DNA from: Lactobacillus johnsonii ATCC 33200
GTDB taxonomy: Bacteria; Bacillota; Bacilli; Lactobacillales; Lactobacillaceae
Direction: 5' to 3'
Length of the DNA: 34,264 nt
Assembly (NCBI RefSeq): GCF_000159355.1
Contig: NZ_GG670120.1
Coordinates: 137,892 to 172,155, forward strand
Part shown: piece after piece, positions 15,221 through 24,476 of the stretch
Numbering within the stretch: the first letter of the stretch is position 1
How the letters are laid out: each line of letters begins with the position of its first letter
The notes under the pieces: generated by a model
The model's database searches: none
The model's input: only the letters and a program-made list of their open reading frames with translations
What the model was told of the DNA's origin: nothing
Translations under genes and position numbers: made by a program

Positions 15221-16600
15221 TTACTTATTTTTTCTTAAAACTAGTTTGGCAACGCCTTCCCAACGTGGTGTTTGTGGCATCATATCAACCGGTTGAATTA
15301 CCCTAACATCATAAGCTTCACTTAGAAGAACTAAATCTTTTGCAAGAGTAGCTGGGTTACAAGAAACATAAACAAAGGTTTCAGGTTTTACTTCAAGTAG
15401 AGTTTTAATTAACTTTTTGCTTAATCCCGTACGTGGTGGGTCGACAATTAATGCATTAATTGGAACACCTTGATTTTTTAGTTCTGGAAGTAATTTTTCT
15501 ACATTTCCTTGAATATATTCCGCATTTCTTACATGATTTAAGCGGCAGTTTTCTTGAGCATCTATTACGGCTTCAGGAATGGATTCAATTCCAATAACCT
15601 GTCTTACTTGATCGCTAGCTAAGATTCCTAAAGTACCAACGCCCGCGTAAGCATCGATCAAAGTTTGATCAGGAGTTAAGTCAAGATATTTAAGGGCTTC
15701 TGAGTAAAGAGTAGTAGTTTGTTCAGGATTAAGCTGGAAAAATGCGCGTGGTGAAAGCTTAAATTTTTTACCTAGTATTTCTTCTGTAATATGTGACTTT
15801 CCGAATAATTTAATAGTTTTATTGCCCCAAACTTGAGGATTTTGCCATTGAGTTTCATTTTGGAAAACGGAAACTACATTCGGAAGTTTCATAATATGAC
15901 TAGCAAGTAACTTGAGATCTTTAATTTTTTTACCAATTGTAATTAAAGTTACCTGAATTTCACCAGTAGCATTGCTTTGACGAACAGCAATGGTTTTAAT
16001 TCCATAGGTATGACGTCTAAAGTCGGCAATTCGGATGTGAAGTTTATCGACTAGTTTCTTAATTTCACGTTCTACTTTTTGAGTCTCTTTTGTTTGAGTA
16101 GGCATATCAGGCAGGTTAATAAGACGACGGGAATTAGGAGCATAGAGACCAAGTTTACTCTTCCCCTTATTAAATTCAATTTGATATTGAGCTTTATTTC
16201 GATAATTCCAAGCGTTTGGTGCAGGAATTGTCTTTTTGACTTTATATTTAATATAGTCTCTTGGATGATATTTTCTAAGCGATTCTAGAATTAGGTGCTG
16301 TTTAAATTCAAGTTGTTTTGGATAAGAAAGGTGTGCGAGTTCTAGCCCACCAACTGCAGGATCAACTCCTTTAGGAAAGGTAACTCTGTCAGGAGATTTT
16401 TCTTTAATTCTTACTAATTCACCTTCCAGATAGTGTGGATGACGATCAACTATCTTAGCAACAACTATCTCATTTGGAAGCGCACCAGGAATAAAAATAA
16501 TTTTCTTTTTATAGTATCCAATACCTTCGCCATTAATACCCAAGCGTTTAATAGTGATGATAATATTTTTTTCTTGTTTGTTTTTAGTAAATTTTGTCAA
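15221..16600 (-). CDS. rlmCD: 23S rRNA (uracil-5-)-methyltransferase, RlmCD/RumA family
   Basis: A 459-aa cytoplasmic SAM-dependent enzyme that makes 5-methyluridine in 23S rRNA. It has an N-terminal TRAM domain (about residues 10-68), a linker, and a methyltransferase domain with DAYAGVGTLG, the DPPRTGLS motif and the catalytic Cys in YVSCNPATL (C414). In E. coli RumA four Cys hold an Fe-S cluster; the matching segment here (residues 76-90, KGVDPAVGGLELAHL) keeps the GG and the alignment but has no Cys, so the cluster is lost. The TTG start at 16600 is chosen because GAGGG lies 8 nt upstream. Specificity (U747, U1939 or both) is not shown. TrmFO-type tRNA methylation is less likely, given the family. 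Confidence 0.88.
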   Translation of the reverse strand: MTKFTKNKQEKNIIITIKRLGINGEGIGYYKKKIIFIPGALPNEIVVAKIVDRHPHYLEGELVRIKEKSPDRVTFPKGVDPAVGGLELAHLSYPKQLEFKQHLILESLRKYHPRDYIKYKVKKTIPAPNAWNYRNKAQYQIEFNKGKSKLGLYAPNSRRLINLPDMPTQTKETQKVEREIKKLVDKLHIRIADFRRHTYGIKTIAVRQSNATGEIQVTLITIGKKIKDLKLLASHIMKLPNVVSVFQNETQWQNPQVWGNKTIKLFGKSHITEEILGKKFKLSPRAFFQLNPEQTTTLYSEALKYLDLTPDQTLIDAYAGVGTLGILASDQVRQVIGIESIPEAVIDAQENCRLNHVRNAEYIQGNVEKLLPELKNQGVPINALIVDPPRTGLSKKLIKTLLEVKPETFVYVSCNPATLAKDLVLLSEAYDVRVIQPVDMMPQTPRWEGVAKLVLRKNK

Positions 16601-16646
16601 AATAAGGCCCTCATTTCGATTGATTCATGAAAAAAGTGTCACAATA

Positions 16647-16675
16647 AGCATAAGCGTTATTTTCAAGTGATACAA
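16647..16675 (-). promoter_or_regulatory. Promoter of the RlmCD-like gene
   Basis: Read on the reverse strand, TTGTAT (16670-16675) and TATGCT (16647-16652) are 17 nt apart. The divergent recX promoter, with TATAAT at 16689-16694, lies back to back with it. Confidence 0.5.
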
Positions 16676-16728
16676 GTATTTAATTTATTATAATATAGAA
16701 GAAATAAAAAAATTAAGAAGGTGTGATA

Positions 16729-17544
16729 ATGCCAATTATTACTAAGATTAGTACGCAAAAGCGGCAGGGACGCTATAATATTTTTATTGATAATGAATAT
16801 GCCTTCAGTGTCAGTGAAAGAACATTAGCTGAAAAAAGATTGTTAAAAGGAACTGAACTAAGACTTGAAGATATTGAAAAAATAAAAAAAGCTGAAGCAG
16901 ATAGTCATGCGCTCCAGCTAGCTATGTCTTATTTAAGCTATCAGCCGCGTAGTGTATATGAAGTTTTAACTTATTTAAATAAGCAGGGGATTAGTCCAGA
17001 AGCTAGTCAAAGTGCTATAGAAAACTTAATAGAATTAAATTATCTTGATGATAATAATTTTGCACGCTTATTTATCCAGAATAACCTTAGAGTAGGAAAA
17101 GATGGCCCAAGATCAATTAGTAGTAAATTAAAACAAAAAGGTGTAGCTAACGATATTATTCAGGATTCTCTTTATGAAGTAGATGATGAAGAATGGATAG
17201 AAACTGGTATGCGCTTAATACATTCAATTGGTCATCAAGTAGGAAAAATGTCGTATAAAGAAATTAAGCAAAAAGCGCTAAAAAAACTACAAACACATGG
17301 TTTTAACCAAGAGCTAGGAGAACTTGTAGTTGATCAGTTAGACTTAGAAAGTACAGAAGATGATCAACTAGAGGCTTTGAAAAAACAAGGAATTAAAGCT
17401 TGGCGTCGTTATCGAAGAGATGATGACTTTAAGAGACGACAGAAAGTTAAAAGATACTTATTTCAACATGGTTTTTCCAGTGGAGAGATTGATATTTTTT
17501 TAAGTGGTGAAGTAGTAAATTTAGAAGAAATAGATGAATATTAA
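16729..17544 (+). CDS. recX: Regulatory protein RecX
   Basis: A 271-aa cytoplasmic protein that modulates RecA by capping or disassembling RecA filaments. It starts MPIITKIS with a beta-rich segment (GRYNIFIDNEYAFSVSE), then has three tandem three-helix repeats: YLSYQPRSVYEVLTYLNKQG with LNYLDDNNFARLFIQN, then KMSYKEIKQKALKKLQTHGF, then KRRQKVKRYLFQHGFSS. This long form, with an N-terminal extension of about 60 residues, is standard in Firmicutes. The ATG at 16729 has AGAAGGTG upstream; a GTG at 16723 would add two residues and place the start on the ribosome-binding site. TATAAT at 16689-16694 is the likely -10. Confidence 0.9.
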   Translation: MPIITKISTQKRQGRYNIFIDNEYAFSVSERTLAEKRLLKGTELRLEDIEKIKKAEADSHALQLAMSYLSYQPRSVYEVLTYLNKQGISPEASQSAIENLIELNYLDDNNFARLFIQNNLRVGKDGPRSISSKLKQKGVANDIIQDSLYEVDDEEWIETGMRLIHSIGHQVGKMSYKEIKQKALKKLQTHGFNQELGELVVDQLDLESTEDDQLEALKKQGIKAWRRYRRDDDFKRRQKVKRYLFQHGFSSGEIDIFLSGEVVNLEEIDEY

Positions 17545-17549
17545 TTTGC

Positions 17550-17558
17550 TGGTATAAT
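17550..17558 (+). promoter_or_regulatory. Extended -10 promoter of the DUF402 gene
   Basis: TGG-TATAAT at 17550-17558 is a consensus extended -10. The transcript would start near 17565, leaving a leader of about 16 nt that is mostly the AGGAGG ribosome-binding site. Confidence 0.55.
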
Positions 17559-17580
17559 ATTTAGTTAGGAGGCGAATATC

Positions 17581-18171
17581 ATGGAGATGCCTCGTGAAGG
17601 CGATTATATCGCAATACAAAGTTATAAACATAATGGTACGCTACACCGAAATTGGCGTGACACTATGGTAGTTAAAACAGAACAAAATATTATTATTGGC
17701 GTTAATGATCGGACTTTAATTACCGAAGAAGACGGTAGAAAATGGATTAGTCGTGAACCAGCAATTGTTTATTTTCATCGTAAACTTTGGTTTAATGTGA
17801 TAGCAATGCTTAGGCCAGATGGTGTTGCATACTACGCAAATTTAGCTAGTCCATTTATTTTAGATCGAGAAGCATTAAAATATATCGACTATGATCTAGA
17901 TATTAAAGTTTTTCCAGATGGAGAAAAAAGACTTCTAGACGCCGATGAGTATGCAATGAACAAAAAACGCTGGCATTATAGCGAAGAGATTGATAGTATT
18001 TTGCGTAGTACTAGTTTTGAATTATTAGATTGGATTGATCAAAAGAAGGGACCGTTTGCTAAAAAGTTTGTACAAATTTGGTATGAACGCTATAACCAAT
18101 TACGTCCTGACTTAGATCGAAGCTTTTTTAAGGGGAGAAAAAATGAAGAAAGAAAAATACTCGGCACATAA
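17581..18171 (+). CDS. DUF402-family nucleoside tri/diphosphate phosphatase (Ntdp-like)
   Basis: A 196-aa cytoplasmic protein of the FomD/Ntdp fold. The family in staphylococci and streptococci hydrolyses nucleoside tri- and diphosphates with divalent metal. Visible features are the beta-barrel core ([37 protein letters not shown]), the [21 protein letters not shown] strand pair containing the metal-binding acidic residues, and a C-terminal helix ([20 protein letters not shown]). The length fits. AGGAGG is 8 nt before the ATG. The last 29 nt overlap the next gene in another frame, so the two are probably co-translated. Confidence 0.85.
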   Translation: MEMPREGDYIAIQSYKHNGTLHRNWRDTMVVKTEQNIIIGVNDRTLITEEDGRKWISREPAIVYFHRKLWFNVIAMLRPDGVAYYANLASPFILDREALKYIDYDLDIKVFPDGEKRLLDADEYAMNKKRWHYSEEIDSILRSTSFELLDWIDQKKGPFAKKFVQIWYERYNQLRPDLDRSFFKGRKNEERKILGT

Positions 18172-18640
18172 CTTTATCGGTAAGGTTTTTATGCCAAATC
18201 AAATTGACGAAAATAAGACATATACAATTGCTATTCAAGAGATGGAAAATGATCCTGTATTCCAAAAGTTTATCAAAGACAATGGGTATGAAAATGAACG
18301 AGCAAGCTTGGTGGTATTTGGACCAGAAAACTTTATGTTTTGGTATGGAATCTTGGCTGATGACAAACAAATGCCTGTTGCAGGATTAAATAAATTTGAA
18401 TTACCTGCTTCAGAAATTGCAGAAATTGATACACCATATAGTAATTTAGCTTTCTTTAGCCAGCCTTTAAATTTTGTTATTCCTACTTTTTTAGATAAAT
18501 TGTCAAAAGATGGCATTACTATGTACGAAAATTTAGGCGATAGTGAAAAACCATATGTTTTAGCTAAATTAAACTTAGAAACAAAAGAACTGGCCCAGAT
18601 TTTATATCTAGATGCCAGTTCTGAAGAAAATTCAAAATAA
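18143..18640 (+). CDS. Hypothetical soluble protein, 165 aa
   Basis: I do not recognise a family. The protein is acidic and soluble with no membrane segment. The central part ([20 protein letters not shown]) is strand-rich, with aromatic residues, and the C-terminus ([21 protein letters not shown]) looks like a further beta pair. AGGGGAG lies 7-8 nt before the ATG, and the gene overlaps the DUF402 gene by 29 nt. Codon use resembles the neighbours, so it is a real, native gene. A reverse-strand frame over the same bases (18235-18693) has no ribosome-binding site and is taken as a shadow. It ends directly against the stop of the convergent membrane protein gene with no visible terminator. Confidence 0.75.
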   Translation: MKKEKYSAHNFIGKVFMPNQIDENKTYTIAIQEMENDPVFQKFIKDNGYENERASLVVFGPENFMFWYGILADDKQMPVAGLNKFELPASEIAEIDTPYSNLAFFSQPLNFVIPTFLDKLSKDGITMYENLGDSEKPYVLAKLNLETKELAQILYLDASSEENSK

Positions 18641-19102
18641 TTACTTCTGTTTAGGGTCAATAGAAAGATTATCATATTCAATATAAGCGCCAATACATGT
18701 TGAAATTAGCATGATCAATAAGACTATCCCAACGGAATTGCCAATAATAAAAGATAGTGAGAAGAATTTTCTTACTAAGTCCATGGCAAGCCAGCAGAGG
18801 GCAAAGTCAACTAAACAATTACAAATAAGTAGAAATTTACGTCTACGAATACTATAAAAACGTAAAATCTGTTTAAACAAGTTATTTGGTACTTCATCAG
18901 AGACTAAATCAAGTGGACGTTGAATAGTGGCCTTAATTGCAAACATAATAATTGTACCAACTAAGGCACCGATAAAACTTCTAAAAATGTCACTAGAATG
19001 TCTAACTAAGGCATTATAACAGATACCAACTAGGGTTAAACTGCAAAGATACGGAATTAATAGTAAAAAAGTAAATACTAAGTAGATGTTTTGTTTTTTC
19101 AT
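18641..19102 (-). CDS. Hypothetical membrane protein, 153 aa, about four helices
   Basis: A small integral membrane protein with predicted helices at about residues 6-30, 40-60, 88-110 and 118-143 and a basic loop (FYSIRRRKFLLI) between helices 2 and 3. No known family motif is visible. GGGG about 10 nt before the ATG is a modest ribosome-binding site. Its stop (18641-18643) immediately abuts the stop of the convergent 165-aa gene. No hairpin terminator is seen for either, so their transcripts probably overlap in antisense. Function unknown. Confidence 0.65.
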   Translation of the reverse strand: MKKQNIYLVFTFLLLIPYLCSLTLVGICYNALVRHSSDIFRSFIGALVGTIIMFAIKATIQRPLDLVSDEVPNNLFKQILRFYSIRRRKFLLICNCLVDFALCWLAMDLVRKFFSLSFIIGNSVGIVLLIMLISTCIGAYIEYDNLSIDPKQK

Positions 19103-19152
19103 CTATAGGACCCCATTTCTTGTTCCTTATTTTATCATATATTTGCATGTGA

Positions 19153-19158
19153 TATAAT
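19153..19158 (+). promoter_or_regulatory. Probable -10 of the CBS/CorC gene
   Basis: TATAAT at 19153-19158, 60 nt before the start codon. The -35 region (around 19130) is poor. Confidence 0.35.
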
Positions 19159-19217
19159 TACCGATAATTGTGATTAAAATGAGCCTTAACACATCAATAG
19201 AAGGAGAGAATTTAAAG

Positions 19218-20084
19218 ATGAGTAGTGATCCCGGTGCGAGGGATATATTTAGCAAATTAAGAGCTAAATTTCGTGGCGATGAAGATATTGATGGCCAACG
19301 TAAGCTAAATAAAATTTTAAATAAATTACATGGGCAAAAAGAAATCAGCGATCGTGAATATTCAATGATGGAAGGTATTCTTGAATTTGAGGAAAAGATG
19401 GCACGAGAAGTAATGGTGCCTCGAACTGATGCTTTCATGGTCGATATTAATGATGGTTTTCAAGAAAACTTAGATAAGATCTTAAAAGAGCCTTATTCAA
19501 GAGTGCCTGTTTATGATGGGGATAAAGATAAGATTGTAGGCGTCATTCATATTAGAACTGTTTTACGAAAAGCTCATAAAGTTGGTTTTGATAAGCTAGA
19601 CTACGATCAGGTTATGTTTAAGCCTCTATTTGCACCTGAAACTATTGAATTAGGAGAATTGTTAGTCGAGATGCAGGAGACCCAAAGACAGCTTGCTATT
19701 TTGACTGATGAGTACGGCGGCGTTGTTGGACTCGCAACAATTGAAGATTTAATTGAAGAAATTGTCGGCGATATTGACGATGAAGTTGATAAGGCTGAGG
19801 TATTATTTTCAAAAATTGGTCCAAGAGAGTATGTTATTTATGGAAAAATGCCTTTAGCTGGCTTCAATGAAGAATTTGGAACTGATTTGGCAATGGAAAA
19901 TGTGGATACTGTTGCTGGATATGTAATTACTAAATTAGGTCTAATTCCCGCTAAGGGAGAGAAGTTGAGCGTTAAACTTGATAATGGGATGGTTTTAACC
20001 ACGAGACGAATGAAAGGTTCTCGTTTATTAACACTGCTGCTCACAATTCCAGAAAAACAAGAAAAGGAAGAAGCTAAAGATTAA
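19218..20084 (+). CDS. CBS-domain/CorC_HlyC protein (TlyC-like, no DUF21 membrane domain)
   Basis: A 288-aa cytoplasmic protein. The [14 protein letters not shown] motif opens a CBS pair (about residues 62-185), with [18 protein letters not shown] and [26 protein letters not shown]. The C-terminal CorC_HlyC domain (about 200-278) includes [14 protein letters not shown]. Relatives with a DUF21 membrane domain export magnesium or other cations; this one lacks that domain, like TlyC/CorC proteins. The old label hemolysin is not supported. The ATG at 19218 follows AAGGAGAG (19201-19208); earlier in-frame ATGs have no ribosome-binding site. Its stop overlaps the prfC start by one base, so the two are an operon. 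Confidence 0.85.
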   Translation: MSSDPGARDIFSKLRAKFRGDEDIDGQRKLNKILNKLHGQKEISDREYSMMEGILEFEEKMAREVMVPRTDAFMVDINDGFQENLDKILKEPYSRVPVYDGDKDKIVGVIHIRTVLRKAHKVGFDKLDYDQVMFKPLFAPETIELGELLVEMQETQRQLAILTDEYGGVVGLATIEDLIEEIVGDIDDEVDKAEVLFSKIGPREYVIYGKMPLAGFNEEFGTDLAMENVDTVAGYVITKLGLIPAKGEKLSVKLDNGMVLTTRRMKGSRLLTLLLTIPEKQEKEEAKD

Positions 20085-21652
20085 TGACAAAGTTAACGGA
20101 TGAAGTGAAAAAAAGACGCACATTTGCGATTATTTCTCACCCGGATGCGGGTAAGACTACAATTACTGAACAAATGCTCCTTTTTGGTGGAGTAATTCGA
20201 AGCGCAGGTACAGTTAAAGCACGTAAAAGTGGTCACTATGCAACTAGTGACTGGATGGCAATTGAAAAAAAGCGTGGTATTTCAGTTACTAGTTCAGTGA
20301 TGCAATTTGAATACCAAGGAAAGAGAATTAATATTCTAGATACTCCTGGACACCAAGATTTCTCTGAAGATACCTATCGGACCTTAATGGCTGTTGATGC
20401 TGCAGTAATGGTTATTGATTCTGCTAAAGGTATCGAACCTCAAACTAAAAAGCTGTTTAAAGTTGTAAAGAAGAGAGGTATTCCGATCTTTACTTTCATG
20501 AACAAATTAGATCGGGATGGACGTGAACCACTAGACTTAATTGCTGAATTAGAAGATTTGCTAGGCATTGAAGGTGTAGCAATGAACTGGCCAATTGGTA
20601 TGGGAAAGCAATTAAAAGGCTTATACGACATTGCAAACAATCGTGTTGAACTCTATCGAAAAGATGAAGAAGATCGCTATTTACCATTAGATGAAAATGG
20701 CAAATTATCTGAAGATGAAGCTTTAGCACAGGATAGTTTATACCAATCGACTTTAGATGATATTGACTTGTTGAAAGAAGCTGGAAATACTTTTGATAAA
20801 GATAAGATTTTAAGAGGAGATCAAACACCAGTCTTCTTTGGATCGGCTTTAACTAACTTTGGGGTAGAAACTTTCTTGGATAGTTTTGTTAATTTAGCAC
20901 CTGCTCCTCAAGAACATGTGGTTAATGAAGATGAAAAGTTAGCTGCAGATGATCCAGAATTCTCTGGTTTTGTTTTTAAAATTCAGGCAAACATGAATCC
21001 TAACCACCGTGATCGAATTGCTTTTGTAAGAATTGGAAGTGGCGAATTCAAAAAGGGAATTGATGTAACTTTAGCTCGAACTGGTAAGCCTGTTAGATTG
21101 AACAATGCAACTGAGTTTATGTCTAGTGAACGTGTACAAGTTTCTGATGCAGTAGCTGGAGATATAGTTGGTTTGTATGATACTGGTAATTTCCAGATTG
21201 GTGATTCAATCTATGCTGGGAAGAAGAAAATTGTCTATCCAGAGCTACCACAATTTACGCCTGAAATTTTTATGCGAGTAACTGCTAAAAATGTTATGAA
21301 GCAAAAATCATTCCATAAAGGGATGAATCAATTAGTTCAAGAAGGTGCGATTCAACTTTATCGTGGCTATTCAACTGATGATTATATTTTGGGGGCAGTT
21401 GGTCAATTACAATTTGAAGTATTCTCTTTCAGAATGAAAAATGAATACAATTCAGAAGTTGAGCTCCATACGTTAGGAAACCGTGTGGCTCGTTGGATTA
21501 ACCCGGATCAATTAGATCCTAAAATGTCATCATCCCGTAACTTATTGGTTAAAGATCGGGATGGCGAGCCATTGTTCTTATTTGAAAATGCATTTGCTGA
21601 GAGATGGTTTAAAGATAAGTATCCTGATGTTGAATTGACTTCAAGATTATAA
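20084..21652 (+). CDS. prfC: Peptide chain release factor 3 (RF3 GTPase)
   Basis: A 522-aa translation GTPase that removes RF1/RF2 from the ribosome after peptide release. G1 is SHPDAGKTT (residues 18-26), the switch I region includes [11 protein letters not shown]3 is [14 protein letters not shown] and G4 is NKLDRDG. Domain II begins at about residue 300, and domain III includes [11 protein letters not shown]. Length and motifs are normal. The start overlaps the preceding stop (TAATG). It ends the operon at a terminator. Confidence 0.97.
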   Translation: MTKLTDEVKKRRTFAIISHPDAGKTTITEQMLLFGGVIRSAGTVKARKSGHYATSDWMAIEKKRGISVTSSVMQFEYQGKRINILDTPGHQDFSEDTYRTLMAVDAAVMVIDSAKGIEPQTKKLFKVVKKRGIPIFTFMNKLDRDGREPLDLIAELEDLLGIEGVAMNWPIGMGKQLKGLYDIANNRVELYRKDEEDRYLPLDENGKLSEDEALAQDSLYQSTLDDIDLLKEAGNTFDKDKILRGDQTPVFFGSALTNFGVETFLDSFVNLAPAPQEHVVNEDEKLAADDPEFSGFVFKIQANMNPNHRDRIAFVRIGSGEFKKGIDVTLARTGKPVRLNNATEFMSSERVQVSDAVAGDIVGLYDTGNFQIGDSIYAGKKKIVYPELPQFTPEIFMRVTAKNVMKQKSFHKGMNQLVQEGAIQLYRGYSTDDYILGAVGQLQFEVFSFRMKNEYNSEVELHTLGNRVARWINPDQLDPKMSSSRNLLVKDRDGEPLFLFENAFAERWFKDKYPDVELTSRL

Positions 21653-21657
21653 GATAG

Positions 21658-21691
21658 AAAAAAGCCGTGGAGCAACTCCACGACTTTTTTT
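21658..21691. terminator. Bidirectional terminator between prfC and the DUF1827 gene
   Basis: CGTGGAG (21666-21672) pairs with CTCCACG (21676-21682) around CAA; outside one C-A mismatch the stem extends through A and T runs. Two convergent genes share it. Confidence 0.88.
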
Positions 21692-21697
21692 GCGATT

Positions 21698-21979
21698 TTA
21701 ACGATCACAAGTGATAGAAATAATTTTTCTACTTTTATCAACTGTTATATCATAAATTCGATCTTCATGAATTAGACGCTTAATAACAAATTCTACTTCA
21801 TCTTGTCTAATAGGACGTTTATGATTTTCCATAACGATTTCAATTTTATCAGCTGTTTCGCTGTATACTACTGTGGTATTACCTAAAGAGTAAACTTTTA
21901 CGAATTGACTATTAGTAGCTGCTAATTGTCTTTGGACTAAATCACGGTAGCTATTTGTAACATCAATTAAATGCATCAT
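21698..21979 (-). CDS. DUF1827-family protein
   Basis: A 93-aa soluble protein matching DUF1827 of Lactobacillales: IDVTNSYRDLVQRQL, then FVKVYSLGNTTVVYSE, then RQDEVEFVIKRL. It alternates strands and helices and has no membrane segment. Function is unknown in the family. The ATG at 21979 is chosen because GAGG sits 8 nt upstream; the frame is open for 30 codons more, but these are AT-rich and lack initiation signals. It lies downstream of clpE on the same strand, separated by a terminator, so it is probably transcribed alone. Confidence 0.82.
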   Translation of the reverse strand: MMHLIDVTNSYRDLVQRQLAATNSQFVKVYSLGNTTVVYSETADKIEIVMENHKRPIRQDEVEFVIKRLIHEDRIYDITVDKSRKIISITCDR

Positions 21980-22050
21980 ATTTATAACCTCGATATATAA
22001 TGTGTCTTTAAAATCCCAATTTAAGTATAACCTTTTTGCAGAATTTATAA

Positions 22051-22089
22051 AAATAAAAATAAGAGTCACGGAACCTGTGACTCTTATTT
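22051..22089 (-). terminator. Terminator after clpE
   Basis: AAATAAGAGTCAC (22057-22069) pairs with GTGACTCTTATTT (22077-22089) around a 7-nt loop; on the reverse strand a T-rich tail follows to about 22051. Confidence 0.85.
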
Positions 22090-22101
22090 ACTCTTAAATA
22101 A

Positions 22102-24270
22102 TTAATTTTCACTAATTACTATTTTACCGTCAACTACATTGGCCTTTAGGTCTTTAGCAGCTGGATTATCAAGTTTATAATCAGCTACCTTATCTTCAAT
22201 TTCTTCTTGGATTGTACGACGAAGTGGACGAGCGCCCATAGAAGGATCATAACCTTTTTCGACAAGAAGTTCTTTTGCTTCAGGTGTAACATCAATATGT
22301 AGACCTTGATCTTTTACCATATCATTGGTATTTGCAAGCATTAAATCAACAATCTTGATTAAGTCTTTCTTATCAAGTGCATTAAATTCAACTATATCAT
22401 CAAGTCTATTTAAGAATTCAGGTTTAAAGTATTGACCTAAGCTATTCTTAAATTGTTCTTGATGACTGTTTTCAGCTGCAAAACCTACGCTAGCTTCTTT
22501 GATTCCTTGACCAGCATTAGAAGTCATAATGATGATGGTATCTTTAAAGGAAACTGTGCGACCTTGCGAATCAGTTAAGCGGCCATCATCGAGAATTTGC
22601 AAGAATAGGTGGAGTACATCAGGATGAGCTTTTTCAATTTCATCAAATAAAATTAAGCTATATGGATTATGGCGTACCCTTTCTGTTAATTGACCAGCTT
22701 CTTCATAACCTACATAACCTGGTGCAGATCCGATTAGCTTAGATACAGAGTATTGTTCCATATATTCGCTCATATCAAATCGAATCATTGCATCTTCTGT
22801 ACCAAAGATTTGCTTGGCTAATTGTTTAGCTAATTCCGTTTTACCTACACCAGTAGGTCCTACAAATAAGAATGAGCCTATTGGACGACCAGATTTGTTA
22901 AATCCAACTCGATTTCGTCTTATTGCCCGAGCAACAGTTTCAACGGCTTTGTTTTGACCAATTACATTATCTTTAAGGTCAGTAGCTAAATTCTTTAATT
23001 GAGTTTCTTCTTGTTTTTGTAAGTCACCAACTGGAATGTTAGTTTTTTCCTCAACGATCTTATTCATGATCTTTTCAGTGATTTTAGGTGTTTGATCAGG
23101 ATCTACTTTTTGATCTTTTAATTTTTCATACTTTTCAATCTGATCACGATAGTAGGCAGCTTTTTCGTAATCCTCATTTTTTAAAGCATCTTGCTTTAAG
23201 CTTTCAGCAGCATCTAGTCTTTCTTTGATTTTTTCACTATCAACATAAGGAATAGTGAGATTCATTCTTGAACCAGCTTCATCTAAAAGATCGATAGCTT
23301 TATCAGGTAAGAAACGATCTTGAATGTAGCGTGAAGAAAGATCTACTGCAGCTTGTATAGATTCGTCAGTATAGTGAACATGGTGGTAATCTTCGTAGCG
23401 CTTACGAATGCCTTGCAAAATCTTAATTGTTTCTTCAGTTGTAGGTTCTTTAACCTCCACTGGTTGGAATCGACGAGCAAGGGCAGAATCCTTTTCGATG
23501 TTTCGATATTCCTTAATAGTAGTAGCACCAATTAGTTGGAAATCTCCACGAGCTAAGGCTGGCTTAATAATGTTACCAGCATCCATACCACCTTCAGCGT
23601 TGCCAGCACCAACTAATTCATGAATTTCATCAATAAATAGGATGATATTATCATTTTGTTCTAATTCTTTGATTAGTTGCTGCATTCTTTGTTCAAATTG
23701 ACCGCGAATTCCAGTTCCTTGAACCATTGATACCATATTTAAAGAAAGGATTCTTTTATCTTGAAGCTTAGCTGGAACTGAACCGTCGACAATTTGTTGT
23801 GCTAAGCCTTCAACAACAGCAGTTTTACCAACACCGGCTTCTCCGATAAGAACAGGATTATTTTTAGTCCGTCTGTTTAAAATTTCAATAATGCGAGCAA
23901 TTTCTTTATCACGACCAATAACTGGATCAATCTTACCTTTTTTTGCTAAGTCGGTTAAATCTGTACCATACTGGTCGAGTAGGGATTTTTGACCACCATT
24001 GTTTCCACCTCTGCGGCCACCACCCATTTGCATGCGTGGGTCACGTCCTTGAGGATTATTTTGTTCATTGTTGTTATTATTTAAGGCGTTGAATAAATCA
24101 TCAAAATCGCCAAAAAATGCATTGTTATTATTCATACTATTATTTTGTCCTTGTTGATTTTTCAATTCTTGATAACATTGTTGACATAATGAGATTTCAC
24201 GATCTTGCCCATTTACATTTGTATAAAGATGAATAGAGGCAAGACGTTCGTGACAGTTATCGCATAACAT
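22102..24270 (-). CDS. clpE: ATP-dependent Clp protease ATP-binding subunit ClpE
   Basis: A 722-aa HSP100 unfoldase that feeds proteins to ClpP. The N-terminal four-cysteine zinc finger (C3, C6, C29, C32) marks it as ClpE. An Asn/Gly-rich linker (about residues 38-95) follows. The first AAA+ module has Walker A GEAGVGKT (143-150) and [17 protein letters not shown]-type helical region lies at about 352-386 ([20 protein letters not shown]). The second AAA+ module has GPTGVGKT (471-478) and [14 protein letters not shown], and a D2-small domain follows. AAAGGCGG precedes the ATG. The promoter region carries a perfect CIRCE element, so HrcA repression and heat induction are expected. mecA, spx and yjbH, whose products work with Clp ATPases, are encoded within a few kilobases. 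Confidence 0.97.
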   Translation of the reverse strand: MLCDNCHERLASIHLYTNVNGQDREISLCQQCYQELKNQQGQNNSMNNNNAFFGDFDDLFNALNNNNNEQNNPQGRDPRMQMGGGRRGGNNGGQKSLLDQYGTDLTDLAKKGKIDPVIGRDKEIARIIEILNRRTKNNPVLIGEAGVGKTAVVEGLAQQIVDGSVPAKLQDKRILSLNMVSMVQGTGIRGQFEQRMQQLIKELEQNDNIILFIDEIHELVGAGNAEGGMDAGNIIKPALARGDFQLIGATTIKEYRNIEKDSALARRFQPVEVKEPTTEETIKILQGIRKRYEDYHHVHYTDESIQAAVDLSSRYIQDRFLPDKAIDLLDEAGSRMNLTIPYVDSEKIKERLDAAESLKQDALKNEDYEKAAYYRDQIEKYEKLKDQKVDPDQTPKITEKIMNKIVEEKTNIPVGDLQKQEETQLKNLATDLKDNVIGQNKAVETVARAIRRNRVGFNKSGRPIGSFLFVGPTGVGKTELAKQLAKQIFGTEDAMIRFDMSEYMEQYSVSKLIGSAPGYVGYEEAGQLTERVRHNPYSLILFDEIEKAHPDVLHLFLQILDDGRLTDSQGRTVSFKDTIIIMTSNAGQGIKEASVGFAAENSHQEQFKNSLGQYFKPEFLNRLDDIVEFNALDKKDLIKIVDLMLANTNDMVKDQGLHIDVTPEAKELLVEKGYDPSMGARPLRRTIQEEIEDKVADYKLDNPAAKDLKANVVDGKIVISEN

Positions 24271-24314
24271 TAATATTTCCGCCTTTCTTATAATATTCAG
24301 GCTATATTCCTATT

Positions 24315-24341
24315 TTAGCACTCTTGATATATGAGTGCTAA
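24315..24341. promoter_or_regulatory. CIRCE operator (HrcA binding site) of clpE
   Basis: TTAGCACTC (24315-24323), a 9-nt spacer, then GAGTGCTAA (24333-24341): a perfect match to the CIRCE consensus. It lies about 45 nt before the clpE start and directly downstream of the -10, over the predicted transcript start. No CtsR heptamer repeat is visible. Confidence 0.95.
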
Positions 24342-24350
24342 CTTGCTAAT

Positions 24351-24379
24351 ATCATAGTACGGATACTTACTAATTGCAA
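24351..24379 (-). promoter_or_regulatory. clpE promoter
   Basis: On the reverse strand TTGCAA (24374-24379) and TATGAT (24351-24356) are exactly 17 nt apart, immediately upstream of CIRCE. Confidence 0.75.
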
Positions 24380-24407
24380 GTGGTAAGCCCAGATTTTTAT
24401 AGAAAAT

Positions 24408-24416
24408 TGATATAAT
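24408..24416 (+). promoter_or_regulatory. Extended -10 promoter of the 60-aa gene
   Basis: TGA-TATAAT at 24408-24416, divergent from the clpE promoter. No good -35 is visible. Confidence 0.5.
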
Positions 24417-24476
24417 AGGATAAAGAACAAAATTTTTTATAAAGACGTGGAAACTTCAAGGAGATAAGCATAAGAA

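Noticed and set aside
18235-18693. 152-aa reverse-strand frame antisense to the 165-aa gene
   Set aside because: No ribosome-binding site, overlaps two better supported genes, and the composition looks like a mirror of the + strand gene.
20496-20828. Reverse-strand 110-aa frame inside prfC
   Set aside because: Entirely within a well-conserved gene, with no initiation signal; a frame shadow.
21980-22069. 30-residue extension of the DUF1827 protein
   Set aside because: Runs into the promoter region after the clpE terminator; the ribosome-binding site fits ATG 21979.
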